DNA of 64,000 nucleotides from an uncultured Erwinia sp. (GTDB lineage: Bacteria > Pseudomonadota > Gammaproteobacteria > Enterobacterales > Enterobacteriaceae), in contig CALYQW010000001.1 in assembly GCA_945290265.1 (NCBI GenBank), positions 124,001 to 188,000 of the forward strand, read 5' to 3'. Made by a program: the position numbers and the translations under genes. Below, piece by piece: positions 30,432 to 39,999 of this stretch; within the stretch, counting starts at the first letter, position 1; each line of letters starts with the position of its first letter. The notes under the pieces are model-generated. The model did not search any database. It was not told the origin of the DNA and was given only the letters and a program-made list of their open reading frames with translations.

Positions 30432-31664
30432 GTGAAGACTTACCTCGTCGGTGGGGCGGTTCGTGACCAACTGCTTAATTTACCGCTTAAAGATAAAGAC
30501 TGGGTAGTGGTGGGAGCCTCTCCTCAGCAGATGCTGGAGCAGGGGTATCAACAGGTTGGCCGTGATTTCCCGGTTTATCTGCACCCTGTCAGCCATGAAG
30601 AGTATGCGCTGGCCCGTACCGAACGTAAGTCCGGGCACGGTTATACCGGCTTTACCTGTTATTCCGCGCCGGATGTCACTCTGGAGCAGGATCTGGCGCG
30701 CCGCGACCTGACGATTAACGCGATTGCGGCCGATGAAACGGGTCAGTATTACGATCCTTACGGCGGACGGGACGATATTGAGCAACGCATTCTGCGCCAT
30801 GTTTCCCCGGCATTCAGCGAAGATCCGCTGCGCGTATTGCGCGTTGCTCGCTTTGCCGCGCGTTTTGCCGCTCTGAACTTCCGCATTGCCCCTGAAACCC
30901 TGGCACTGATGCGCGCGATGGCGCACAGCGGCGAACTGGCGCAGCTAACCGCTGAGCGCGTCTGGAAGGAAACCGCAAGTGCTCTGCTGACTGACAGCCC
31001 GGCGGTTTACTTTCAGGTACTGCGTGACTGCGATGCGCTGGCGATCCTGTTCCCGGAGCTGGATAAGCTGTTTGGCGTACCGGCACCGGAAAAATGGCAC
31101 CCGGAGATCGACAGCGGCGTCCACTCCCTGCTGTCACTGACCCTGGCCGCTCAGCTCAGCCCGCGCCTGGATATCCGTTTTGCCACGCTGTTCCATGATG
31201 TCGGCAAAGGCTTGACCCCGCCGGCGATCTGGCCGAGCCACCCCGGCCACTGCGCAGCCGGCGTGCCGCTGGTTGCCGCTCTCTGTGAGCGCCTGCGGGT
31301 TCCGGCCAGCGTGCGCGATCTGGCCCTGCTGGTGACCGAGTTTCATGACCGGGTACATACCATCGAGCGCCAGTCTGCCGCCGGGCTGGTCAGCCTGTTC
31401 GATCGCCTCGATGCCTGGCGCAAGCCGGAGCGGGTGGATCAGCTGGCCCTGACCAGTGAAGCCGATGCCCGTGGGCGCAGCGGCTGGGAAAATAATCCTT
31501 ATCCGCAGGGGGATTATCTGCGTAACGCCTTCCATATTGTGCAGAAGGTGGCGGCCAGCGAGGTGGTGGCTGACGGATTTAAAGGCAGGGACGTCAGAGA
31601 AGAGCTGATCCGCCGCCGCATTGCGGCCATCAGCGGCTGGCAGTTATCAGTCAACGCAGAGTAA
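30432..31664 (+). CDS. cca: Multifunctional CCA-adding enzyme
   Basis: A 410-aa class II tRNA nucleotidyltransferase that builds or repairs the 3' CCA end of tRNA. It starts with [12 protein letters not shown] and the DxD metal motif in [21 protein letters not shown] is the nucleotide-recognition block. A C-terminal HD domain (LFHDVGKG) gives phosphodiesterase and phosphatase activity. The start is GTG with GGAG 7 nt upstream, as the E. coli gene also uses GTG. Confidence 0.96.
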   Translation: MKTYLVGGAVRDQLLNLPLKDKDWVVVGASPQQMLEQGYQQVGRDFPVYLHPVSHEEYALARTERKSGHGYTGFTCYSAPDVTLEQDLARRDLTINAIAADETGQYYDPYGGRDDIEQRILRHVSPAFSEDPLRVLRVARFAARFAALNFRIAPETLALMRAMAHSGELAQLTAERVWKETASALLTDSPAVYFQVLRDCDALAILFPELDKLFGVPAPEKWHPEIDSGVHSLLSLTLAAQLSPRLDIRFATLFHDVGKGLTPPAIWPSHPGHCAAGVPLVAALCERLRVPASVRDLALLVTEFHDRVHTIERQSAAGLVSLFDRLDAWRKPERVDQLALTSEADARGRSGWENNPYPQGDYLRNAFHIVQKVAASEVVADGFKGRDVREELIRRRIAAISGWQLSVNAE

Positions 31665-31672
31665 TGAACAGC

Positions 31673-31694
31673 GCGGGAGGCGATTGCCTCCCGC
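31673..31694. terminator. Hairpin between convergent cca and uppP
   Basis: GCGGGAGGC and GCCTCCCGC with loop GATT form a perfect 9-bp stem at 31673-31694. There is no T tract. Confidence 0.5.
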
Positions 31695-31707
31695 TGGATG
31701 TGACCAG

Positions 31708-32529
31708 TTACAGCACAAACAGGGCATACACTGCGGCAGCCACAATAAAGCGATAGATGGCAAACGGAATAAACGAAATCCGCTTGATCAGTTCGAGGAA
31801 GGTTTTAATCGCAATCAGCGCCACAATAAAGGCGGTGACAAAGCCCACGGAGAACATCGGAAAATCCGCCATGCTGAGGAATCCGAGACTTTTATAGAGA
31901 TCGAGTCCGGTAGCGCCAATCATCATCGGTACTGCCAGCAGAAAGGAGAATTCCGATGCCGCGTAGCGACTGACCCCCATCAACATCCCGCCGGAAATAG
32001 TCGCCCCGGAGCGGGAAAATCCCGGCCACAGCGCCAGACACTGAAAGCAGCCAATAATGAAAGCCTGACGATAGCTGAGATCATCAATACCCTCTGCCTT
32101 AGGCTGTTTAGGCTTCAGCAGTTCCGCCACGATCAGCAGCACCCCGCCCACCACCAGGGCATACATCACGTTAACCGGATTAAATAAGGCTTTGATTTTG
32201 TCATGCAAAATCAGGCCGATCACCACGGCAGGTGCCATACCCAGCAAAATATGGATCAGCGAAAGATGCCCAGTTCCACGCCCTTCATGCTGCAGTTTGC
32301 CAATCTGAATGCCAATCAGGCCAAACAGGCGCCGCCAGAACATCACCACTACCGCCAGGATGGAACCCAGCTGGATAACCACTTCAAAGGTTTCTGCTTT
32401 ATCCCCTTCAAATCCCAGCAAATGCCCCACCAGGATCATATGACCGGTGGATGAAACCGGTAGAAACTCTGTCAGCCCTTCCACCAGCCCCAGTACGGCT
32501 GCCGCCCACAATTGATGCATTTCTGCCAT
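31708..32529 (-). CDS. uppP: Undecaprenyl-diphosphate phosphatase
   Basis: A 273-aa inner-membrane enzyme (BacA) that recycles undecaprenyl pyrophosphate for peptidoglycan synthesis; its overproduction gives bacitracin resistance. The catalytic motifs are [15 protein letters not shown] near residue 17 and [13 protein letters not shown] near 170. Its length equals that of E. coli. Upstream on the same strand lies folB. Confidence 0.96.
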   Translation of the reverse strand: MAEMHQLWAAAVLGLVEGLTEFLPVSSTGHMILVGHLLGFEGDKAETFEVVIQLGSILAVVVMFWRRLFGLIGIQIGKLQHEGRGTGHLSLIHILLGMAPAVVIGLILHDKIKALFNPVNVMYALVVGGVLLIVAELLKPKQPKAEGIDDLSYRQAFIIGCFQCLALWPGFSRSGATISGGMLMGVSRYAASEFSFLLAVPMMIGATGLDLYKSLGFLSMADFPMFSVGFVTAFIVALIAIKTFLELIKRISFIPFAIYRFIVAAAVYALFVL

Positions 32530-32638
32530 CGCGTTACCCCTAAAAAATGAATACCTGCCACAGAGCAGTTGCTATCTGCTGCTCCTCAGACCGAGCTTAA
32601 TGTGGTTTGGTTTCATAGTGATGGCAATCACATTCAAT

Positions 32639-32998
32639 TTATTTCGGACTATTACCCCTCTCGATAATCACCCCGACCTGACTGGCCTGAGCAACCGCAC
32701 CGGGTTTGCTGACTTTCAGACGGATCCAGGGGGAGGAAAAACGCTGCAGCAACAGGGACGCCACTTCTTCTGCCACCCGTTCCACCAGCGCAAAACGTCC
32801 GCCGCTGACATGGCTGATAATCGCTTCGGCGACATCGGCATAACTCAGGCAGTGCTGCACATCATCGCTGGCGGCAGCCTGACGGTTATCCCATGCCATT
32901 TCGACATCGAACACCAGCTTCTGCTGAATGGTTTGTTCCCAGTCATAGACGCCAATAGTGGTGATAACCGAAAGTTGTTCAATAAATACGATATCCAT
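32639..32998 (-). CDS. folB: Dihydroneopterin aldolase
   Basis: A 119-aa enzyme of folate synthesis that releases glycolaldehyde from dihydroneopterin. The family motif IGVYDWEQ near residue 16 carries the pterin-anchoring Glu, and KVSKPGA near residue 97 the catalytic Lys. It is divergent from plsY, as in E. coli. Confidence 0.94.
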   Translation of the reverse strand: MDIVFIEQLSVITTIGVYDWEQTIQQKLVFDVEMAWDNRQAAASDDVQHCLSYADVAEAIISHVSGGRFALVERVAEEVASLLLQRFSSPWIRLKVSKPGAVAQASQVGVIIERGNSPK

Positions 32999-33105
32999 AG
33001 TATGGCTCTCTATTTTTGTGGTTACCGGATACCATCACCGGCACTTTATGCGTATTATCCACAGATGCTGACAACAAAACGACCCTGAAAAGACGGAACG
33101 GTGTT

Positions 33106-33702
33106 ATGAGTTTATTCGCTACCGGCATGATTATATTCGCGTATCTGTGTGGTTCGATCTCCAGTGCAATTCTGGTCTGCCGCCTGTGCAGATTACCCGA
33201 TCCGCGCCTGCATGGTTCCGGCAATCCCGGGGCGACCAATGTGCTGCGCACCGGCGGAAAAGCGGCTGCCGCTGCGGTTCTGGTGTTTGATGTGCTGAAA
33301 GGGATGCTGCCGGTGTGGCTGGCGTATCATGTTGGTTTTTCCCCGCTGGTGCTGGGACTGACGGCCATTGCCGCCTGCCTCGGCCATATCTATCCGCTGT
33401 TTTTTCACTTTAAAGGCGGTAAAGGGGTAGCAACCGCGCTGGGAGCGATTGCGCCGGTTGGCTGGGATCTCACCGGATTAATGACCGGAACCTGGCTGCT
33501 GACGGTGTTGTTAAGCGGTTATTCTTCGCTGGGCGCGATTATCAGCGCCCTGATCGCGCCCTTTTATATCTGGTGGTTTAAACCGCAGTTCACCTTTCCG
33601 GTAGCGATGCTTTCCTGCCTGGTACTGCTGCGTCACCATGACAATATCCAGCGTCTGTGGCGCGGGCAGGAAAACAAAATCTGGCGCAGAAAAAAGAAAT
33701 AA
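33106..33702 (+). CDS. plsY: Acyl-phosphate:glycerol-3-phosphate acyltransferase PlsY
   Basis: A 198-aa inner-membrane acyltransferase that starts phospholipid synthesis from acyl phosphate (E. coli 205 aa). The three conserved loops are [29 protein letters not shown] and RHHDNIQRL. The ATG at 33106 was chosen over an open frame from 33016 by the family N-terminus [15 protein letters not shown]. Confidence 0.95.
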   Translation: MSLFATGMIIFAYLCGSISSAILVCRLCRLPDPRLHGSGNPGATNVLRTGGKAAAAAVLVFDVLKGMLPVWLAYHVGFSPLVLGLTAIAACLGHIYPLFFHFKGGKGVATALGAIAPVGWDLTGLMTGTWLLTVLLSGYSSLGAIISALIAPFYIWWFKPQFTFPVAMLSCLVLLRHHDNIQRLWRGQENKIWRRKKK

Positions 33703-33712
33703 TTTCTGCGCC
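33683..33712. terminator. Terminator between convergent plsY and tsaD
   Basis: GGCGCAGAAA (33683-33692) and TTTCTGCGCC (33703-33712) form a perfect 10-bp stem overlapping the plsY stop. On the minus strand it is followed by AGATTTTGTTTT, so it suits tsaD best. Confidence 0.65.
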
Positions 33713-33718
33713 TCTGGC

Positions 33719-34732
33719 TCACACTGGCGGCAGTTCTGCCAGTGGCCAGCGCGGTCTGACGCTAACGCTCAGCCCTTCGTGAACCCCACCACGCAATCTG
33801 ACCATGCCCGCATAAGCGATCATCGCCCCATTATCGGTACAAAATTCCGGGCGGGCGTAGAATACTTCGCCCCCACGTTTCTGCATCATCTCAGCCAGCC
33901 GCTGGCGCAGCGTGCGGTTGGCACTGACGCCACCGGCAATCACCAGGCGCTTAAACCCGGTCTGATCCAGCGCACGACGGCATTTGATTGCCAGAGTATC
34001 CACTACCGCATCCTCAAAGGCGCGGGCGATATCGGCATGGGTCTGCGCATCGTGACTGTTGTCGCGAATGGTATTGGCGGCAAAGGTTTTCAGACCGGAA
34101 AAGCTGAAGTCCAGCCCGGGGCGATCGGTCATTGGCCGCGGGAAGACAAAGCGCTTCTCCACGCCCTGCTGTGCCATTTTCGACAGCATCGGCCCACCGG
34201 GGTAATCGAGGCCCAGCAGTTTGGCGGTTTTATCAAAGGCTTCACCGGCGGCATCATCAATCGACTCGCCCAGCAGCACATACTCACCGATTCCTGTGAC
34301 GCTGATAAGCTGGGTATGACCACCGGATACCAGCAGTGCGACAAAGGGAAACGCTGGCGGATTATCTTCCAGCATCGGTGCCAGCAGATGACCTTCCATA
34401 TGATGAACCGCAATCGCGGGCACATTCCAGGCAAACGCCAGCGAGCGACCAATCGTGGCCCCCACCAGCAGCGCACCGACCAGCCCAGGCCCGGCGGTAT
34501 AGGCCACGGCATCTATTTCCTCTGCCTTCAGCCCTGCTTCCTGCAGCGCCGCTTCAATCAGGGGCACCGTTTTGCGCACATGATCGCGTGACGCCAGTTC
34601 CGGCACCACGCCGCCGTAGTCGGCGTGCAGCTTCACCTGGCTGTAAAGTTGGTTGGCGAGCAGGCCGGCAGTATCGTCATAAATAGCAATACCGGTTTCA
34701 TCGCACGATGTTTCAATTCCGAGAACGCGCAT
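33719..34732 (-). CDS. tsaD: tRNA t6A threonylcarbamoyltransferase TsaD
   Basis: A 337-aa enzyme that transfers threonylcarbamoyl to A37 of ANN-decoding tRNAs, with TsaB and TsaE. The ASKHA fold starts [17 protein letters not shown]; the metal-binding histidines are in [10 protein letters not shown]. Length and motifs match E. coli YgjD. It is divergent from rpsU, the standard arrangement. Confidence 0.96.
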   Translation of the reverse strand: MRVLGIETSCDETGIAIYDDTAGLLANQLYSQVKLHADYGGVVPELASRDHVRKTVPLIEAALQEAGLKAEEIDAVAYTAGPGLVGALLVGATIGRSLAFAWNVPAIAVHHMEGHLLAPMLEDNPPAFPFVALLVSGGHTQLISVTGIGEYVLLGESIDDAAGEAFDKTAKLLGLDYPGGPMLSKMAQQGVEKRFVFPRPMTDRPGLDFSFSGLKTFAANTIRDNSHDAQTHADIARAFEDAVVDTLAIKCRRALDQTGFKRLVIAGGVSANRTLRQRLAEMMQKRGGEVFYARPEFCTDNGAMIAYAGMVRLRGGVHEGLSVSVRPRWPLAELPPV

Positions 34733-35247
<515 letters not shown>

Positions 35248-35294
35248 TATACTGAGGGTCTGCCCTCACGCATCACAGGCAAGTTAGTTATTAC

Positions 35295-35342
35295 CAGGCC
35301 GTGCTTCCGAAAGGAATGCGCGGCCTGTTGTTGTTTATGTTT
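35295..35342 (+). terminator. Attenuating terminator between rpsU and dnaG
   Basis: CAGGCC (35295-35300) pairs with GGCCTG (35322-35327), with further pairing inside, followed by a T-rich tract. In E. coli a partial terminator here makes rpsU more abundant than dnaG; the same role is inferred. Confidence 0.7.
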
Positions 35343-35460
35343 TACAATATATGCCGCCAAAAGCTGAACATGGAACGTCTTTACCGGGCTGATATCAGTT
35401 AACGACCGGGGTAAGCGAAGGCAGGCAACGCTGCCAGAAGCCGAAAGATGAAGGGGATTT

Positions 35461-37206
35461 ATGGCTGGACGCATTCCGCGTGTATTTATCAATGACCTGC
35501 TGGCTCGCACGGACATCGTCGATCTGATCGATGCGCGCGTGAAGCTAAAAAAGCAGGGCAAAAACTATCACGCGTGCTGCCCGTTCCATAACGAGAAAAC
35601 CCCCTCTTTCACCGTTAACGGTGAAAAACAGTTCTATCACTGCTTTGGTTGCGGTGCCCACGGCAATGCAATCGACTTCCTGATAAACTATGATCGCCTG
35701 GAATTTGTCGAAAGCATTGAAGAACTGGCAACTCTGTATGGCCTGGAAATCCCCTATGAAAGTGGCAGCGGCCCCAGCCAGCTTGAACGTCACCAGCGCC
35801 AGAGTCTCTACCAGCTGATGAGCGGGCTGGGAGACTTCTATCAACAGTCACTGACCCAGAGCCAGGCGGCCGGCGCGCGCGACTATCTGGCGAAGCGCGG
35901 ACTCAGTGCAGAAATCATCAACCATTTTTCTATCGGCTTCGCACCGGCAGGCTGGGACAATGCGTTAAAACGCTTTGGTCGTAATGCCGACGATCGCCAG
36001 TCGTTAAGCGATGCCGGAATGCTGGTTACCAACGATCAGGGACGCAGCTACGATCGCTTTCGCGAGCGGGTGATGTTTCCAATCCACGACAAACGCGGGC
36101 GGGTAATTGGCTTCGGTGGACGCGTATTAGGCGATGGGATGCCGAAATACCTGAACTCCCCGGAAACCGAGATTTTCCATAAAGGCCGTCAGCTCTACGG
36201 GCTGTATGAAGCGTTAAAGAACCATCCGGAACCAGCCAGACTGCTGGTGGTTGAAGGCTATATGGATGTGGTAGCGCTGGCGCAGTTTGGCGTGGATTAT
36301 GCCGTTGCTTCGCTGGGTACCTCAACCACTGCGGAGCATATTCAGCTGCTGTTTCGCTCCACCAGCACCGTGATTTGCTGCTATGACGGGGATAACGCCG
36401 GACGGGAAGCCGCCTGGCGCGCGCTGGAAACCGCATTACCTTACATGAATGACGGACGTCAGCTACGCTTTATGTTTCTGCCTGACGGCGAAGATCCCGA
36501 TACGCTGGTGCGTAAGGAAGGAAAAGCGGCCTTTGAAGCAAGAATGGAGCAGGCAATGCCGCTGTCCTCGTTCTTATTTGAAACGCTGTTACCGCAGGTT
36601 GATTTGCGTTCGCCGGATGGCCGGGCACAGTTGAGTACCCTGGCACTGCCGTTAATCAGTCAGGTTCCCGGCGAAACGCTGCGCATTTATCTGCGCCAGG
36701 AACTGGGCAATAAGCTGGGTATTCTGGATGACAGCCAGCTGGAGAAGCTGATGCCACGCCAGGCTGAAAATGCCCGGCCTGCGGCACAACCCCAGCTAAA
36801 ACGCACAACCATGCGTATCCTTATCGGCCTGCTGATCCAGAACCCACAGCTTGCCGCGATGGTGCCGTCACTGGACGGGTTAGCGCAGTCAGAGGTCCCG
36901 GGGTTCTCGCTATTTGTTGAATTAGTGAATACCTGTGTCGCTCACCCTGGCCTGACAACCGGACAGCTACTAGAGTTATATCGCGGCACAAAATTTAGCC
37001 AGAGCCTTGAAAGCCTGGCAACATGGAACCACATGATCGTAGATGACGAAGTGGAAACCATGTTTAAAGATGCGCTGGCCAGTATGTATGACGCTGCGCT
37101 TGAACGCAGGCTTGAAGAACTGATTGCTCGCGATCGTACACATGTACTGAATGCGGAAGAGCGTCGGGAGTACTGGGCGCTAAGCCAGGCACTGAAAAAG
37201 TCTTAA
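35461..37206 (+). CDS. dnaG: DNA primase
   Basis: A 581-aa primase that lays RNA primers with DnaB helicase. The zinc-binding domain has Cys40, His43, Cys61 and Cys64 (CCPFHNEKT and CFGCGAHG). The TOPRIM core has VVEGYMDVVAL and CYDGDNAGREA. A C-terminal helicase-binding domain runs from about residue 435. It is the middle gene of the operon. Confidence 0.98.
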   Translation: MAGRIPRVFINDLLARTDIVDLIDARVKLKKQGKNYHACCPFHNEKTPSFTVNGEKQFYHCFGCGAHGNAIDFLINYDRLEFVESIEELATLYGLEIPYESGSGPSQLERHQRQSLYQLMSGLGDFYQQSLTQSQAAGARDYLAKRGLSAEIINHFSIGFAPAGWDNALKRFGRNADDRQSLSDAGMLVTNDQGRSYDRFRERVMFPIHDKRGRVIGFGGRVLGDGMPKYLNSPETEIFHKGRQLYGLYEALKNHPEPARLLVVEGYMDVVALAQFGVDYAVASLGTSTTAEHIQLLFRSTSTVICCYDGDNAGREAAWRALETALPYMNDGRQLRFMFLPDGEDPDTLVRKEGKAAFEARMEQAMPLSSFLFETLLPQVDLRSPDGRAQLSTLALPLISQVPGETLRIYLRQELGNKLGILDDSQLEKLMPRQAENARPAAQPQLKRTTMRILIGLLIQNPQLAAMVPSLDGLAQSEVPGFSLFVELVNTCVAHPGLTTGQLLELYRGTKFSQSLESLATWNHMIVDDEVETMFKDALASMYDAALERRLEELIARDRTHVLNAEERREYWALSQALKKS

Positions 37207-37478
37207 TTAAGTAGCGGGTTGTCGTTGCGAACCAGCCATACGATTACCCCACGCAGATAAAGATTCAGCGGAGCATTAAGGGCACTGCCAGCGGTGAAAA
37301 TGGCAAGTAAGATAGCTCCGCCTAAAGAACAACGCGGCTTAAGTGCCGAATATTCGTCAGGCAGCCCCTGACAGCCGCCACGACGGGCAGCGGCAAAAAT
37401 CGAAACGCCCTCACTGTTATTGTTAGCTTGTTAGCTGACCGACACCAATCTAATTAACAGAAGTGTGGATACCGTCTT
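37207..37478 (+). other. dnaG-rpoD intergenic spacer
   Basis: 272 bp without a gene. It carries several stem-forming stretches (for example CAGGCAGCCCCTGACAG). In E. coli this spacer is where RNase E processes the operon transcript; I infer the same but cannot place a cut site. The last 20 bases before rpoD are E. coli-like. Confidence 0.4.
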
Positions 37479-39323
37479 ATGGAGCAAAACCCGCAGTCAC
37501 AGCTAAAGCTGCTTGTCACCCGAGGTAAGGAGCAAGGCTATCTGACCTATGCCGAGGTCAATGACCATCTGCCGGAAGATATCGTCGACTCCGATCAGAT
37601 CGAAGACATCATTCAGATGATCAACGACATGGGTATCCAGGTTGTAGAAGAAGCACCTGATGCCGACGATCTGATGCTGAATGAAAACAGCTCCGATACG
37701 GATGAAGATGCTGCCGAAGCCGCTGCTCAGGTGTTATCCAGCGTAGAGTCAGAGATCGGACGAACGACCGATCCGGTGCGCATGTACATGCGTGAGATGG
37801 GTACCGTTGAACTGTTAACACGCGAAGGCGAGATCGATATCGCTAAACGCATTGAAGACGGGATCAACCAGGTACAGTGTTCTGTTGCTGAATATCCTGA
37901 AGCCATTACCTATCTGCTGGAGCAGTACGATCGGGTGGAAGCTGGCGAAGCGCGCCTGTCTGACCTGATCACTGGCTTTGTCGATCCCAACGCTGAGGAA
38001 GATATTGCCCCAACGGCAACCCACGTTGGTTCCGAGTTGTCAGAAGAAGATCGTGATGACGATGAGGATGAAGACGAAGATTCTGATGATGACAGCTCAG
38101 ACGACGACAACAGCATTGACCCTGAGCTGGCGCGTGAGAAATTTAACGATTTGTGCGTTCAGTACGAAGCAACTCGTACTGTCATTAAAGCGAAAGGGCG
38201 CAGTCATGCTGATGCGGTCAGCGAGATCCAGAATCTGTCCGACGTATTTAAGCAGTTCCGCCTGGTGCCAAAGCAGTTTGACTACCTGGTGAACAATATG
38301 CGCACGATGATGGATCGTGTGCGTACTCAGGAACGCATCATTATGAAAATGTGCGTTGAACTGTGCAAAATGCCGAAGAAAAACTTTATCACCTTATTCA
38401 CCGGCAATGAAACCAGCGAAACCTGGTTTAACGCGGCGCTGGCAATGAACAAACCCTGGTCAGAGAAGCTGCACGAGGTCTCTGATGATGTTCATCGCGG
38501 CCTGCAGAAACTGCAGCAAATCGAAGAAGAAACCGGCCTGACCATTGAGCAGGTGAAAGACATTAACCGTCGCATGTCGATTGGTGAAGCGAAAGCCCGC
38601 CGCGCCAAGAAAGAGATGGTTGAAGCTAACCTGCGTCTGGTTATTTCTATCGCCAAGAAATATACCAACCGTGGTCTGCAGTTCCTTGATCTGATTCAGG
38701 AAGGGAATATCGGCCTGATGAAGGCGGTAGATAAGTTTGAATATCGCCGTGGTTATAAGTTCTCCACCTATGCGACCTGGTGGATCCGTCAGGCGATCAC
38801 CCGTTCGATTGCCGATCAGGCGCGCACCATCCGTATTCCGGTGCATATGATTGAGACGATTAACAAGCTCAACCGTATTTCGCGTCAGATGCTGCAGGAA
38901 ATGGGGCGTGAACCTACGCCGGAAGAGCTGGCAGAGAGGATGCTGATGCCGGAAGATAAAATTCGCAAGGTGCTGAAAATTGCCAAAGAGCCGATCTCCA
39001 TGGAGACGCCGATTGGTGATGATGAAGATTCACATCTGGGCGACTTTATCGAGGACACCACGCTGGAGCTGCCGCTGGATTCGGCCACTTCGGAGAGCCT
39101 GCGTTCCGCGACTCACGATGTGCTGGCTGGTCTGACCGCGCGTGAAGCAAAAGTGCTGCGTATGCGTTTTGGTATTGATATGAATACCGATCATACGCTG
39201 GAAGAAGTGGGCAAGCAGTTTGATGTTACCCGAGAGCGTATTCGTCAAATTGAAGCGAAGGCGTTACGCAAGCTGCGCCACCCAAGTCGTTCCGAAGTGT
39301 TGCGCAGTTTCCTCGACGATTAA
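37479..39323 (+). CDS. rpoD: RNA polymerase sigma-70 factor RpoD
   Basis: A 614-aa housekeeping sigma factor. Region 1.1 starts [20 protein letters not shown]. An acidic tract ([20 protein letters not shown]) lies in the non-conserved region near residue 190. Region 2 has [20 protein letters not shown] for -10 recognition, and region 4.2 has [20 protein letters not shown] for -35 recognition. The C-terminus LRSFLDD is standard. Confidence 0.99.
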   Translation: MEQNPQSQLKLLVTRGKEQGYLTYAEVNDHLPEDIVDSDQIEDIIQMINDMGIQVVEEAPDADDLMLNENSSDTDEDAAEAAAQVLSSVESEIGRTTDPVRMYMREMGTVELLTREGEIDIAKRIEDGINQVQCSVAEYPEAITYLLEQYDRVEAGEARLSDLITGFVDPNAEEDIAPTATHVGSELSEEDRDDDEDEDEDSDDDSSDDDNSIDPELAREKFNDLCVQYEATRTVIKAKGRSHADAVSEIQNLSDVFKQFRLVPKQFDYLVNNMRTMMDRVRTQERIIMKMCVELCKMPKKNFITLFTGNETSETWFNAALAMNKPWSEKLHEVSDDVHRGLQKLQQIEEETGLTIEQVKDINRRMSIGEAKARRAKKEMVEANLRLVISIAKKYTNRGLQFLDLIQEGNIGLMKAVDKFEYRRGYKFSTYATWWIRQAITRSIADQARTIRIPVHMIETINKLNRISRQMLQEMGREPTPEELAERMLMPEDKIRKVLKIAKEPISMETPIGDDEDSHLGDFIEDTTLELPLDSATSESLRSATHDVLAGLTAREAKVLRMRFGIDMNTDHTLEEVGKQFDVTRERIRQIEAKALRKLRHPSRSEVLRSFLDD

Positions 39324-39352
39324 TCGTCGTTTCGGGGACGGTCTGTTGCTGA

Positions 39353-39380
39353 AGCCTGCATTTTTATGCAGGCTTTTTTT
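39353..39380 (+). terminator. Rho-independent terminator of rpoD
   Basis: AGCCTGCA (39353-39360) and TGCAGGCT (39367-39374) form an 8-bp stem followed by a run of T residues to 39380. It ends the macromolecular synthesis operon. Confidence 0.92.
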
Positions 39381-39486
39381 TGGCGCCAGGTGTGTGGATT
39401 AGCTTCGCTGTTTTGTTTTCAACAATTACGGCAAAAACCAGGGCCAGGTCAACTACGTTTCACCATTCCACTGCGCGGACTGGCGA

Positions 39487-39516
39487 CAAGGGGATATCAA
39501 TCGCGATATCCCCTTG
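39487..39516. repeat. Perfect palindrome, 12-bp arms
   Basis: CAAGGGGATATC and GATATCCCCTTG with loop AATCGC. There is no T run after it, so a terminator is less likely than a repeat-element core or a protein-binding site. Confidence 0.75.
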
Positions 39517-39690
39517 ACCCCGCGCTTGCGGCGTCACATCGCCTGCTGCGCAGGTTCCCTCGGCCACGCCGCTTTCTGGCGGACCGGCGTGATTCGACAT
39601 CCTGTCTCAACACGCCTTTCGCCGCCGTCCTGGCGGCTCTTCCTTGAAAACGTCCTGTCCTCGGCTCCGTTCCTGATGCCGCCAAAAAGT

Positions 39691-39750
39691 CAAAAACCAG
39701 GTCAAAAGCCAGGTCAACAGCAAAGGCAAAAGCCAGGTCAAAAGCAGTTT
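39691..39750. repeat. Five tandem 12-bp units
   Basis: Units of CAAAAGCCAGGT type: CAAAAACCAGGT, CAAAAGCCAGGT, CAACAGCAAAGG, CAAAAGCCAGGT and CAAAAGCAGTTT, head to tail. Units 2 and 4 are identical; the outer and middle units have drifted. Confidence 0.85.
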
Positions 39751-39999
39751 GCTTCTGCAGGTTGTATTTGGTGAGTCAGAAAACGAAGTTTATCCGACAG
39801 AGTGCGTAAAATTTCGCAGCACTGCTGCTGGGTCATATTTTTATGTCATCCGCCAGGAATTATCACTGTAAGCAATCCTGTTGTACTTTCATTGAATTTT
39901 ACCGGCTGGCGTACTGTGATAAATTAGCTTTTTTTTGAACGCATTCCACTTTACCCCGCTGTGCAAGGGATTGTGTCGTTATCAGGATAAATTGTTCTT

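Larger units (their letters stand above)
39432..39750. repeat. Composite repeat element downstream of rpoD
   Basis: A gene-free stretch with structured parts. The 11-bp GCCAGGTCAAC occurs at 39443-39453 and 39708-39718, and CAAAAACCAGG at both flanks, bounding the element as direct repeats. Inside are a palindrome with 12-bp arms (39487-39516), several GC-rich inverted pairs, and five 12-bp tandem units at 39691-39750. The 86-codon frame across it (39514-39774) gives low-complexity Gln/Lys/Pro repeats and lacks a ribosome site. It is probably a dispersed non-coding element rather than a gene. Confidence 0.6.

Noticed and set aside
39514-39774. 86-codon frame across the repeat element
   Set aside because: The translation is low-complexity Gln/Lys/Pro from the 12-bp units and there is no ribosome site.
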